From positions 62,001-126,000 of the forward strand of contig VZRS01002789.1 of assembly GCA_013398055.1 (NCBI GenBank): 64,000 bases of DNA, read 5' to 3'. The notes beneath the pieces are model-generated. The model had not been told where the DNA came from, did no database searches, and saw only the letters and a program-made list of their open reading frames with translations. Every line of letters starts with the position of its first letter. Within the stretch, counting starts at the first letter, position 1. Source of the stretch: Ifrita kowaldi. Taxonomy: Eukaryota > Chordata > Aves > Passeriformes > Cinclosomatidae. The position numbers were made by a program, and so were the translations under genes. Positions 26,867-40,215 of the stretch are shown piece after piece.

Positions 26867-29800
26867 ATAACAAGACAAACACATTGTAGTACTAATGTAC
26901 TTCTCTAGACTACACTCGCTGGCTGTAATGAATTTTGGCTTAGGAAATCACTGAGTCAGAGTTGCTTAATGGTTTGGGTTGGTTTATTGTTTTGGTAATA
27001 CACAACCTAAGGCTCACCTGGATGAGTGTAGATTCCGTGCAGAGAACAGAAAATTTTCACTGAAGAAGTTATTACTGAAACAGCCTCAGAGTTAATTCAA
27101 GATTCAGTGTTGCAGTTTATGTTGTCATGATTATCACTTGAAATGCTTCAAAGGTGTTCAATTAAGGTTCAGATTTTATATCCCATTGCACCTGTCTCCA
27201 CCACTATCACTTTCCTGCTGTGGCTCTTAATAAGCTTCAGTATGCTCTGAATTGGGCTCAGGAAAACATTCAAGTCTTAACTTTTGGGAATTGCTGACAG
27301 GAGTTAATTAAAAGTTTCTTAGAGTAGGATTTCCTTTCTTCACTACTTAAAAAAACTTGTATTCTTCTTTTTTCCAAAATGCTTGTCTAAAACTGGTGAC
27401 TTTTCTTTCGGAGTGTTTTCATTTTCAAGTGGGCAAAAATGATTTTGTAAAAAAAAAAAAAATTAGAAAATAATGATTTCAACAAAGAAACTCTTGCAAA
27501 AATTATGTGTTCTTTTTCTAATCTTTTGAAAGAAAAGCATTTAAAAATATTTTCTTCTATACATTGCTTTCTAATTCAAACAATATGAAAAGAGAAAAAG
27601 CCAACATTGCCTTATGTAAGATGACAAGAATTGTTAATGAAAGAATTATACACCAATATAACAGGTATTAAAAGTAAGAAAAACCACATGGTATTTATCA
27701 AAATTATTGTTTGTGTGCTTCTAAAAAAACATTCTTTAATTAAGATTGACCTAACACCCTCATTTTGCAGGTGCATACTTGCCATTTTCTTCTTTATTTT
27801 GATTTGTCTGATTTGTCTCTGCCTCATATAAAAATTAACCACATTAGATGGCTGAATTCTGCAGTGAATAAGAAACTAGGAATATATCAAATCGATTAGA
27901 TGATGCAGGAGACTAATACTTTCTCTAACTTCAAGATTTTGGAGCATCTCTGCACCATACTCTGAAGATATTAAAATGATGCCACAGAGTTTTGCTGGTT
28001 AGGTAGTGGATAGACAGCTGAAGCAACTAAGGAGATATTAACATGGAATAACCTATGTAGTGCAACTGGCCTGTTTTTAATGCACATATTTCCTTGATGT
28101 GAAAAAATTTAGATGCAGTAGAGATAACATAGATATTAATTCATTTTCAGATATGTGTTTATGATGTCTGAAGACCTTAGAATAGAGATATAGTTCAGAG
28201 AGGCAACTGCATAAATTACCAGTTTACTTAGACTGCCAAAAGACAAATTAAAAAAAAAAAAACTACTCAGGTTCCCCACTTTGTAAAATATCCAAGTGAA
28301 TGAAGCACCTGAGCAAATTTTGGAATGCTCTGGGCTGAGAACTGATAACCAAGCCAAGTTATGAGGTGGTTTCAGCAGTTATTTTATGTTTTCTCTTTCT
28401 TCCTCTCCTAGCATGGCTCCCTTTGGATGGCTTCAGTTAACAAGCTGTGATTTTAGACTTTCAGGAGAAAAAGATAAAAGATCAAAGAATAAGGATATTT
28501 TAATTTTAGTTGCTTAAGAAAGTACTGGCAAATATTAGATGAAAAAGAATACTGGGAGGAAATTTAAATCCTTAAGACCCCTTCATGCCAAGAACTTATT
28601 TAACTGTAAGGTGGTATGTCAAGGGGAAAAAAAAACCATACATTTTAAGGGCTCCAGAGAGGAAATAAAAGTCACATGACTTTGCAGAGCTTCGGCTGTT
28701 TTGATTAGAGGAAGGTTTCTTTCTAAGGGAGCTATTAACTACAGGAGTTTAAATATGCTATTTTAAGATACAGAAATAAAGCAGTTGCACCTCAGTGAGC
28801 TTTGGCACATGACTTCTGGCCACTTCTAAAGGGATGCAGAGGGGTTAATTGGCTTTCTGCAAAAATGCAGAAGGATATGCTGACAGATCCAAGTATTATT
28901 TTGAAGACCAGATAAGGAAATACATATGCACACACACGGTTTGTGGAAGCACTCAGCTAAACCAACAAGCATTTAAGCTGCACATTCACAAGGTGCCTAA
29001 AGTCCTGTAAAAACATCATACAAACCTTTGAGGAGCAAAAGACAGCCTGATGTCAGGGGCTTGCTCATTTTATGGGTACACCGAAGGGAAAACTGGGATC
29101 CTCCTCCAAAGAAAGCTTGGAAGGCCATGAAAAGTTTCTAAGAGACTCTAAGAGAAATGTAAAGAGAAAAACATCTAAATCATGCATTTTTCACAGGTTT
29201 GCCATTTTGCAGCAGACATGTGGGATGAGAGCCTCCAAGCCTCAGTGACTATGGAGTTGTTTCAGTCAGCCTGAAGGCTTTGGGGTATAAGAGTTTGGAA
29301 GGTTGTCAGTGCTGTTTTCAGTTGTGGATCTTGTCAGTCCTAGACCAACCATGTGAACAGGGTCCAGTATGAAATAACCCCAACAGCAGCTGTGAAAAAC
29401 CTTCCGAGGGCACAGTGAATGTGCAGCAAGTCTGGTGACTTTCTGTGCCTGCAAGATTTCTGCACCAGGCTCCAAAAGCACCGTAATCCTCCCTGACACT
29501 GTCGGCCCCACCACCAGTTTGTCATTGCAGAGGTAGGTTCATCCAGATATACATGCACCGAGGACATGATTTCTGCTACTTTTGCCATACTGAGAGGAAA
29601 AAAAAGGGCAATGTCAATGGTGGCTTGTCTTTCCCACAAGAACAGAGACCCAGACAGCATCCTTGGCATTCCAGTAACAGAAACAGCACACAGTGCATCA
29701 CTCTGGCACCCAAGTCCAATAAGCGTATCTTTCTTGGGTTTAAGTTCATCACCAGTTCTGCTCTCTGCACTTCTATAAGTTCATCACTTCATAATGGCAC

Positions 29801-31936
29801 TGTTTTTCTATCCATTCTGTCTGATGCCATCCATCAAACGTGCAACAGAGACACTTCTTGTTTTGAAGTCTTTCCCTTACACTCATTTTAAACCCAGCAA
29901 GGGACGGCCAGGCCTCAGGACTCCTGCTTCAAATTATACAGTTTACTTCAAATAAGCTGGCAGTAAAGTTCTGAACATGCCCTTCAGCGACAGACATTGC
30001 TGCAGAAAGGACTGCACCCATTTCAAACTGTGAGTGAAAACAGATTTCAGATGCTTGGTCTCTCATGAACAAAATCATCATCATTTACAGTCCCCTAGCA
30101 CAGCTGAGTCAATGTGCATAGCTGAGCGCTAGAGATGCATGAGGACAGATGATGGCACTTGATCAGGGTTACAGAAATGTAACCCAAACATCTGATACCA
30201 AGGCAGGCTTAAAAAAGTTGTAACCAAAAATAATACATTTAATTAGACCACTCAGAGTGACAATCTGCAGAGTGAAGACACTGGTTGAAATGACCTAAGA
30301 TTAAAGCACTAAGTCAACCCTTCATTTCTATTTAATTTTTACTGAAATTTTGCTGAATAGTGAATTTACTTAAAGAGAGGCACAAACAGAAAGGAAAATA
30401 ACAGAAGAAACCAGAAATATAGACAACAGGTAAATCCAGAGTCTGGCCCTCTTAGGGAATCTCACTGATATTTTTCACCCTTCTTTTGGCAACAAAACAT
30501 TTTTTTCATTATGCAGGGCAACACTGGCACTTTACTGCCCTAAATTTCTTGGCAGTTAGTGTGCCTGACTGCCCAGAGAAGAAAACATGTTAATTAAAAA
30601 ACTAACTCAGTGCAATAATAATTTCTTTCTGCATCTGCTACCCTTTCTGAAGAGAGGAATATACCACATTTTGCAAAGTTCACAAAGTACTGACATCACT
30701 ACTGCTATTAATTTCAGACAGCTACTATAATGAGAAGTATAAATGTCCTGTGAGAAAAGGATGTTGGCAGCATGAAATATTATATTTGAAAATCTTTTTG
30801 AGATTGACCTGGCTTTCAGTTAGTGACAGCTTTAATCATAATGGAGGCTTTGTGACAGAGCCTTCAAACTTAAACTACTCATGAGACACACACATTAATC
30901 CTGGAGAATAAAGGCTATTAGTCCTGCTTTTCAAAAAAGCTTTCAAATCTGACCAAACTCTTATCTAGCTTAGAAAAAACATCCTAGTGAACCCTAATAA
31001 TGGGAAGGATAACCCAGACCATGATTAACAGGAAAGTGTGAATTTCCTAATGTAGAGTTCTAACCCCACAAAAATTCCAGTTTCTCTGTCAAGAGCAGCG
31101 ATTTCACTCCTATTATGCAATTCTACATTTGAAGCAGTATTGCTGTTACAAATGAATTGCTTATTTCTTCCTTAGTAGTTTCACCTTTTGACCCTCATCT
31201 TAACACAGAATTGCAATTTTCAGGTTACAAAAACTTCTCCAGGAAGTTTCATTCTAAATGAAATAAACCACTATTATTTAAAAATCACCCAAGAAAATGT
31301 ATGTATGTCACAGACATAACAAAATTTAAAACCTGAATAAATAATGTGACATCAAACCACACCACCTTAAAATTTCTCCCTGTCATCTAAGGGATTTTGC
31401 AGCTACCTTAAAATAAGTCCTAAACAAAGAGATGCAACTTTACTTTCAATACAGTTTGAGATTTGTCACTGACTTTAATAAAAGCAGGACTCAAATCTAT
31501 AAACACTATTCAAACACAGTGAAAGAAGACAGACATCTAACCATGCAGCTGACTCATATCAAATAAATGGTATATGATTTAGAAACCAATCATCATCTGT
31601 CTTCACACCCTTTCTTGAAATAATGCAATTTGAAGGAGTTTTATCCAAATATCACTGCTCTGGAAATCATCATGAAAAATGTACTGAAAGCATGATATCA
31701 GAATACGTCTGAAGGTCCACAGAAATTTTCCATGGAAGATACACTGAGATGCAGTTTTAAGGACAGGCTTATCATTTAATAGTTGTCTACTAACCATAAA
31801 GGAATACAGACCAGAATGCTAGCAAAACCCACAAAACTTAAAAAAAAAAAAGTTTTAATGCAACAATACTACAATACTACTAGACATTAACAAGGCAGCA
31901 CACGAAGAAAGAATAAATTCAGGAGTAGTATTGCAG

Positions 31937-31980
31937 CCCTAATGGTTCAGTGGGTAGGATACAGAACTGAAAATTCCTGC
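31937..31980 (+). other. tRNA-like pol III A-box segment
   Basis: CCCTAATGGTTCAGTGGGTA, then GGATACAGAACTG, resembles the 5' half of a tRNA-Glu. TGGTTCAGTGG fits the A-box consensus TRGYNNARNNG exactly. No B-box or cloverleaf 3' half was found downstream, so it is not an intact tRNA. It may be a tRNA-derived SINE remnant or chance. Confidence 0.25.
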
Positions 31981-34900
31981 ATGGAGAGAAAACATGGGGT
32001 CTCATGGACTCTCAAAGGAGTTCACACTGTCAGGACAAGGAACACACGTGAATATACAGAGAATTAAAAGTCAAAGGTTGTAGGGGTTTTCCCTGAATAA
32101 TTTGAAAAATGAATAAGGCTTTTCAAAGCTTTTATAAATTCTATGGCAAAAACTTTGGCTGGGAAGGGAGTAATTTCTCATCGTCCTGAGATAGTTTTTT
32201 GACAGGAGCACAGAGCAATGGAAAGCAATTGCCACAACCTAGGCAGATCTGCTGACCTAAAATAGAAAGAGATCTCATTTATAAAATAAAGTGATGTCTG
32301 AGTAGCTGTCAGCAATTTGCAGAGACAACTAAGTCACACTGATGTGTGTTGCTGAATGATGGGTAGAAATAGGGTACAGGTAGGGGGAGTTTTGTTGTCT
32401 GAGTGAGGCAGGGATGAAGATGGGATACAGGGGCCCGTGCATTAGAAGGAAAAGATGTAATACCACAGCATAGCAGGCAATATTCTGGTTTCAGACTTTT
32501 TTGCCTCCCATTTAATTCTGTTTTATTTCACACACAGAGGAATCTATGGGTCATAGTACCTGAGGGTACGTCCGAAAACCCTATCATGTGTTAGAGAACA
32601 GATATACACAACAGCACAACATTCCTAAAGTACTGATCTTTAACTTCATAGCCCCATTCACATCCTCCAGACCATTGGTCTGCTTAGGGTTTCTGAGCAT
32701 CGTGAGTATTTAAGTCCATGCCAGGTACTCAACAGAGATGTACAGAATGGCACACACACCATTGGTCTGAAACACTGCAGTGCTTTGCCTGAGATATCAC
32801 ACACAGAAAATACTGCAGTCTTTCAGCAAAAAATATCCTCCAATTTATTTTGGGGTGAAATTCAAGGCAGTGAATCTGACTACCCACTCTCATGTTGATC
32901 TAGGCTGTTCAACAGCTTTCAATCCTTTCAGCTATGCCCATCTCATTTTCTGCCTCCTCCCTTTGTTCCAAGCAGTCTGTTTTTTCTAGCTTGATCACTT
33001 TCTCCCTTTGCTCTACTGTCTTCTACATAGTAGTAAGAGTACAAATGAGGGAAAAACAAGACTCGTTTCAGTGTAAGATTTTTCATTTGAGGACTGTTTT
33101 ATATGTTTATGTGAATGAAACTGAAATGTGAATAAAATTGAGTGTGTTCTGTTTTATTTTATAGAAAAATCTTGAAAATAACAGAGGGGATCATTTCCCA
33201 GCTGACACAGCAAGTCAGAGCCAGACATCTCAGGTTCTCAGATGTGAACCTTCACACACCATAGAGAGAATGATTTTCCAAAAGTAGATTCCAATGCCTG
33301 TCTGCAAAATTAAATGAACAACAGCAAGATAAGGTCTTTTGTTTTCTCTCAAACCGAAATATTGCAATAACGGGGCATTTTTGAAAGTCTTAACACAGAT
33401 TTCTATTGCAGTTGTTAAATAACACTTTTCTTCAACATGCAGTCCAGAGTGGCATATGAGAAGCAAAGATATAAGGGTGTATGTTGCAACAGATACAGTT
33501 GATGGGGTTGTAAAGACACAGGTATTTTCGTGTCATCTCAGGAGCAGTACCAACATTGCTCGCTGCAATACAAACAGATAACTCCTGTAATAATAATAAA
33601 ATTTCAAGATGTTTCTATTCTAAAAAAACAAATATGCAAGATGGAATTTCCTCATGTATAACATCTGGTAGAAATAACCACAGAGCTCTTCTGTTACCAT
33701 GCGGCATGAATGTGTCAAAAAGGTCCAGGAGTTGAGTCTATTGCGCAACCAGCTCCTGAAGCAGTAGGATCAAGACAAGGACCAACAGTCAAACTGAGCT
33801 TCACAAACACTGGCTTCACTGGCTGGTGAAGCACCATAGCATCATTCTTTACTGATGACTCCATTCACAAAATGAGGAAGTATCCCAATATAACAGTAAA
33901 ATATCACATAAAGAAGTTTTGAAGGGTACTTTATCTAACATTAAAAAAATGTCTTCCACCCCCACCAAAGCAGTTGGCAACTTCAAGGATCTCTCATAAT
34001 ATAAATATTCCACAGGCAGTATAATTTCAAATGCATTTTCAAAAAATAACATTACTCTGGTTTTGCAGCAAGAGGATTCTGGCAAGTAATTTACAGTTTC
34101 TGCAGTGCTCTACACTCTGCGTTGCTCTTAAGTAATAGCTATATAATATGTTTTGTTTTTTCTGTGTATCTGTGTACTGAAAGTGAAGACATCTATAATA
34201 TAGAAGCTATTAGAGATCTATAAATTATACAATATATATTCTAGGAGGTCAGATTTTACCACTACTCTACTGCAATTCTAAGCTGAATAAAACCAATTTT
34301 TTTTATTAAGAATCATGACACTGCTTCAAAGCAACAAGCATCAGTTTTATACTCTTAGCTGTGTGAAATTGCTTTTGTGTTTGTTTGTTGGTTTCAGTTT
34401 TTTAAGACATTAGGACGTGTCAAAAGCTGTAACAGAAATGAACAGTAGCTTAGCTATGCAAGACCCATTACCTGACCTTCAAGATTGGAAAGAGAAAGGC
34501 ACCAACAGCTTGGGGTGTCCATGCTGGGTTCAAAACCCTCTGAAGATAGAAGGATGCTGCATATTTTGTTTCAGTGAAGAACCGGCAGTTAATATCCAAA
34601 GCAAAAGCTCTAATAGGCATGTCCTTTCACATTACCTAAACTGAAGGCAAATTATGAACTTGCCCTAGGGCATGAGTAACATTCTTTTTCCCTAAGATGA
34701 AAATAAAAATAGTATTGCCAGTTTTACTTTCCAGAAGAGAATGATCAGCAACTGCTGAAAACCTTCCCTGTCTACACGTGTGAAATAAAGTAGGTCAGGA
34801 AGTAGTCAATGGCAAATCCTTTCAGAAAAGCTACCAGCAAATGAAATGTGTGGGAAGGAAAGAAGTGGGCCTGTGATTTCTCATCCGTTCAGCCTTTCAA

Positions 34901-37900
34901 ATGTGTAGGCTGCTGTTTAAGGTAGAACTGAGACAAACATCTAACTTAGACATCAACTCCATAGCTGTGTTCCTTTTGCAGACCAGTTCTCAGATCAAAA
35001 CCAAGGATAAGAAAACTGGAATAGCAGCTCCAGAACCAAGACACATTCTGCCTCAGCATCTTATCTTCTCTTTCAGTCAATGTGAAAGAGAGAGGGCATA
35101 AGCACGAGGGGCCCATGCCAGTGGCCCTCTCTTTGTGCTCCCTCCTAGGTACATCAGGGTGTGTCATCACAGCTTCCTTCCTGCTGACTGACTGAAGGTG
35201 TTGGCTGCAGCTGGCCGGCCTGAGCTGCATCCCACCACCGTGCTGCACCTTTCTATCAGATCAGCAGAGCAAGAGGAGAGCCTGTGGCACTGCACTTCAG
35301 CTACAGATTTACAGTCCAATGGGATCCTGTTAAAAAGCACACTGTCCTACTATGAGATATTTTGATCTCAATATTCTAATACACTTTTCCATTTGAGCTT
35401 GGACATGCCTTGATTTCCACCAGCCTGGAGTAACCTCAGAGTGACACTAGAGCCTGCTGAGCCAGGAGCTTGCTGGTGACCAGAATGTCATGCTGGAGAA
35501 TGATGAGGTTTTTCTATAGAAAAGTAGTTCTGCAGCAGGGAGGAAACCTTCCCTTTATTCATCCACATGACATGGTGACTGAAGAAACAAAAATTACGTT
35601 ACTTGGCTTCTTACTTCCTCAGTCTACACCAGTGCAAGATTCCCCAGTCATTATGACATCCCAACCATGCAAAAAGTTTCATTTTTTCTTTTCCATGGAT
35701 GAAAGACATACACCTCCTACCCTGCACCATTCTAGATTAAAAGGCAGTTTTGGGGAAGTTCTAACATTATTTCTTGTCATCCACTCAACCATGCAACTTT
35801 TCCTTTTGCATTTAAGCTTCATTTGAGGGATGGCTTCTTTTTTTCCTTTTTCTTTTAAGGATAAAAGGTGTTCAAAGATAAATAAAAATCCAGCAATCCT
35901 CTTAGAAAAATACTGTCAAGGCTGGATAAAGTCCAATTAGATAGAGAGCCATTTGCTGCCCTTCCTTGAATCCAGGAAATCCAGAGAAACTACACTAATA
36001 TAACGAGATTTTCTCTGGAAAGAAGCAAATGTCATTTAGTCACTAGGCCTCATTTTGTTTAGTGCTCATCTCTGTCGTGTATGATCCCTCCCAGGCTGCT
36101 TACTCAAATTATCCACTGGAGCAGCTTATCCAGTGGAGCAGCAGGAGTATTAAAATTCTAGGGTTTTCTCTGTCCCCCAAACCCTGCCAGCTCAGAAAAC
36201 CTCTCAGCACACAGGCAAAATAAAAGCCAAATACAAAGCACACATCTGTCAGCTCACAGGAAAAATCAGCTTCCCCTGTTGCTATTCCTGTGTCCTCCTT
36301 GGACAGTAATTTCTAAATTAAGCAGTCACTACACCAAAATTGAAACCAGTTCCAAGAACTCCGGAAAACAATAGGCTTAAGTGATATTTCTTATACAGCG
36401 AATGCTACAGTGCTAGTGACCCAGAATACCTGGGATCTCTCTTGGTCCTGTCTTGATAAACTCTGTCATCTTGGACATGTCCCTACACATTCTGGTGATA
36501 ACTCTTCCAGACTACTTAGACAGCAAACCTTCTAACAAAGTCCCATCCCATGACAATTTTGCACAGGGTCCAGTCCAGCAGAGTTACGTCTCTACAAATT
36601 GCTGGCAATTTTCTCTGATTGAAAAAATTAAGCACGTGCTTTCAAAGCACCCAAGTCAGACGTGAACTTTCTTGCCCCATATGATGTGACAGCGGGAGAA
36701 CTAAGGTATGTTTTTAACATTGGTATACAGGAGTGGAAGACTGGGCTGAAACCAGGAGATGAGATCCTAGCATGTTCCTCACAGGAGGAATCTCCAAGTA
36801 AAGCAACAGTATTGCCATATCTCCCACACAGTAGGCATGACACGGAATGACAGAAGGCATAAGAAGGCAAGAAAGAACACATGGGGGTTAAAAAGTCTGG
36901 ACAGAGCCTCTCACATTGGATGTATGAGATTAATTGTGTCGGTGCAGTCAGCTGCATGTCACCAGATGTTGTCAAACTGGGGCTATTGTTTTCACAAGCT
37001 TAGGCCAGTCTGAATCGATTGAGTGTGTATCATTGTCTAGTTCCACAAGCTGAGGACCTGACCTGACCTGACCAGACCAGAAAAAGAGCTGTAAGGAGAA
37101 CATAACTCTCAAAGAATGAATTTATTTCATTGATTTAAATGCATTATATTTGCACGCATATATGGCCAGATTCCTCACTTTCCCAAATGGTAAATGCTGT
37201 AGCTGCACTTATATAAAGCAAGCATAACTGGAAATCAGAGGAACAAAATTGCTCAATTTTCAGTTGTATTTATTTTTGCTGACTTCCTTGAAAGCAACGC
37301 AGCTCTTGTCAGACTATGGTCTCGGGTCATAGATATTATATAAATAGGAGGCGGGTATGCTCGAATCAGTGGGCAGTCTGTGGCTGCCATCTGGTGGGTA
37401 AATGTAAAAATTACATTAGGAAAACAAGGAAATAGATCTCCCGATCATGCTTTTTTAAACTGCATTTTTAAAGAATATGTGTGTATTATCGGTTTATTTT
37501 ATTTCGGGGTTATTAACATGAACGAGATATTCCAAGAGTCATTATTAATATATGCAAGTTCTCAGGAATTTAATTCTCCTCTTATTACCTTTTGCTTCCA
37601 GAAATCATCAATTATTGTGTTCTTCCCCCCTCTCTCTCATGCAACTTATGCTCTGAAGACTAGCTGTAAAAAAACTTGCTCTAAAAAGCTCTAAAAAGCA
37701 GTTCCATGTAGAAGGGCAAGAGATTCTCATGTGATCTTCATCCCTTGTCTAGCAGAACACCAACCCTGCAGGCACTGCCACCCTCACCGCTCCTGTATCA
37801 GCACATCCCCAGATCCTATAGAATATAGACAATATTGTCGCACAGTAACAGAAGGTGCTGATTCGTTGTGATGTCCAGGAGGCTGATATTGAGGAGGTCA

Positions 37901-40044
37901 AGAACACCAGAAGAGGGACTGATGATATGCACATGGTGAGGAAGTCTAATGACTGAGGTTTAATGCTACTCAGGATGCAATTCTATGAAGTTCAGGTAGG
38001 ATAGATCGTTCGCTTTCACTTCCCCATCAAAATCCTTGCAATTTAGGACTGTTCCATTTACATTTTCAAAATAGCATTCATTCTCCCCGGCCTCCCTATT
38101 TCTGTGCTATCTTTTCAAATAACTTTGGCTTGTTCCAACAGAAGAACAAGTTGCTATTGGAAACATTTCTTTTTTAATCCCTTCTGTAGGACAGTCTGAA
38201 GGATTCACCATGGGGTTCAGAATGTAGAACACAATTTCTCCAAGGACTCAGTGAAATACTGTAAGTAAGTCTGACTGCCTTTATTTAAACTCTTCAGGTG
38301 ACAGAGAAATGATTACACATTTTGGTAAAATACTCATGTAAAACCTTCAGTCAAATACATATGGTTACAGTGCCATATTTCACAGGCATCCCTACATATG
38401 CATAGCACTGGTCCCACCTGAGGATGCAGGTGCCCCTATAACACAAATTAATAATTTTGCACATGAAATCTCACATAGGATCCACATATGAAAACTAGTG
38501 TAATTTTATTCCAATGATCACATTTATAAATTTGGATGCTAAATGAAGCCAACCTTCACAGCTCCTTCTTAGCATCAAAGAAATATCCAGTAAATTCTCA
38601 TCGACTTATTTATTTTAGTAGTCTTTTAGCAACAAAACCTAAAGTCTGCATCAATTTCGCTGACCATCATCAGCTGCTGATGGGACATACTGAACTGATC
38701 ACCATACATACCTACTGCAATACATTTTTTCACTTCAGCCATCCACTATGGAGGTGCAGGGATTGTATTTGGTTTGTATTTCTCACACATGTGAAGACAT
38801 CTTTTTTCGTGATAGTGATATTCAGCAACGAAAACAGACTAAGACATGAATGGGACCTGATCTCTCATGCCTGCCATTCACACAGAAAGAAACAAAAAGA
38901 TAGACATGGCAGGGCTCCTCAGATTCACTGTTTTCATTTACCTCACACTTGAAGGTTCAGAGATAGATGCAATTTTAACTGAAGCACAGAGGCGTTGGAA
39001 TTATTAAGTTATCTCTTAACAAGAGAAGAAGAAAAGGCATTTACAACTGAAGTAAGTAATCTTGTAGTGAGTGAGGGAAGGACTGGACCCCACAGAACCA
39101 ATTTCATTCACCCTGAAAGCTGCCAGAATCTCATTTCAGTCAATTTAGTATAGTGCTTGCTTCATGCTCCACTAGAATGATGCATTTTCAACATAAAAAT
39201 GCTCAGCAGAAGAGTAGGCTGAGCTGCTGGGTAGGACAGCCAACGTGACTGAATTCTTGAAGCGAATTTCTTTCTTCAAACAGTATCAAATTCACTGACT
39301 GAACATGGAAAAACAGATGTTAGCACTTCCTTTTCACATAGAGTTTCAGAGAACTGATGACTTCTCTTTAGAGGTCAGGGCAGGAGAATGAATTTTTCCC
39401 CTTACACTGCAGGACTTCCACAAGAGTTATTTTAAAGAGTTGTTTATTTCTTGCCTTGCCTTTCTTCAGCTTCTGTCTTTAATCTGAACTCTGTCCTTTG
39501 CTCACATTTTTTTCTACAGCTGCATATCCTTTTATTGCTCTCCCAATTGCTTTTTTTATCAGGAGGTTGAGTGCACTTCAATTTGTCCTTCACATGGTGA
39601 TCACACAAAGTTCAGGAGTCTGATTTACTTGTGTATCATTCCAATTTCACGCCAGTGCAGTTTCTTTTTAAAAAGACTAGAGAGGAAAACTGCTGTGGTT
39701 CAGGCCAACACCACAGATTTGTATGCAGTACTGAAAATCATTCAAGTATTTAGGTGTCTGTTTGGGGGACAGTTCCCAGGCCACTGGGATATTCCTCAAG
39801 GAAAGACAGTGCTTGAAATATGCAGACAAATGGAGGGGAGGAAAATCCTCCCTAATTTTTACAAACAGTGGAAATCACGATACAGTAAGTGGAGCTTTCT
39901 CTGGTAGCTTTTCCTTTTTCTACATGCACACAGTGGGTAACTATCTTTGTCAAAACAATTTGCCTTTGCAATTGCAGCAGTTGCATGTACAAAGAACTAG
40001 TTAGCTCATCGTCTGAAAGAAGAAGGTAGACTTACTGAATGCTA

Positions 40045-40215
40045 CAGTCTGGCTTTGGAATATTGTAGTCTTGTGGCCAGGATACAGGGCTGAGAAATCA
40101 GAAAACTTCATGTCTACTACAATGACCTCAGATAAGTCAGAAAGACTCTGCACTTCAGACTCTGTGAGGATTAAAAGAAGTATCATGCCTAAAGTGTTTA
40201 AAACAATCCAGGACA
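40045..40215 (+). mobile_element. MIR-like SINE relic
   Basis: ACAATGACCTCAGATAAGTC, then CTGTGAGGATTAAAAGAAGT, ATCATGCCTAAAGTGTTTAA and AACAATCCAGGACA, aligns with the MIR 3' half ("gtgaggattaaatgagataatgcatgtaaagtgcttagaacagtgcctggcaca"-type). The 5' half is weaker. Confidence 0.6.

Larger units (their letters stand above)
25807..40044. other. Intergenic, no gene recognised (14.2 kb)
   Basis: Contains the short antisense CR1/L3-like relic at 26.8 kb and the tRNA-like segment at 31.9 kb. A less AT-rich block at about 29.27-29.9 kb has overlapping frames of 109 codons (minus) and 112 codons (plus), but neither shows a recognisable domain. A TATA-like string lies at 37337-37350. No gene can be supported. 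Confidence 0.5.

Noticed and set aside
38536..38952. 138-codon plus-strand frame, the longest in the upstream region outside known repeats
   Set aside because: No domain, low-complexity or codon-bias support, and no splice or repeat context; consistent with chance in 46 kb of sequence.
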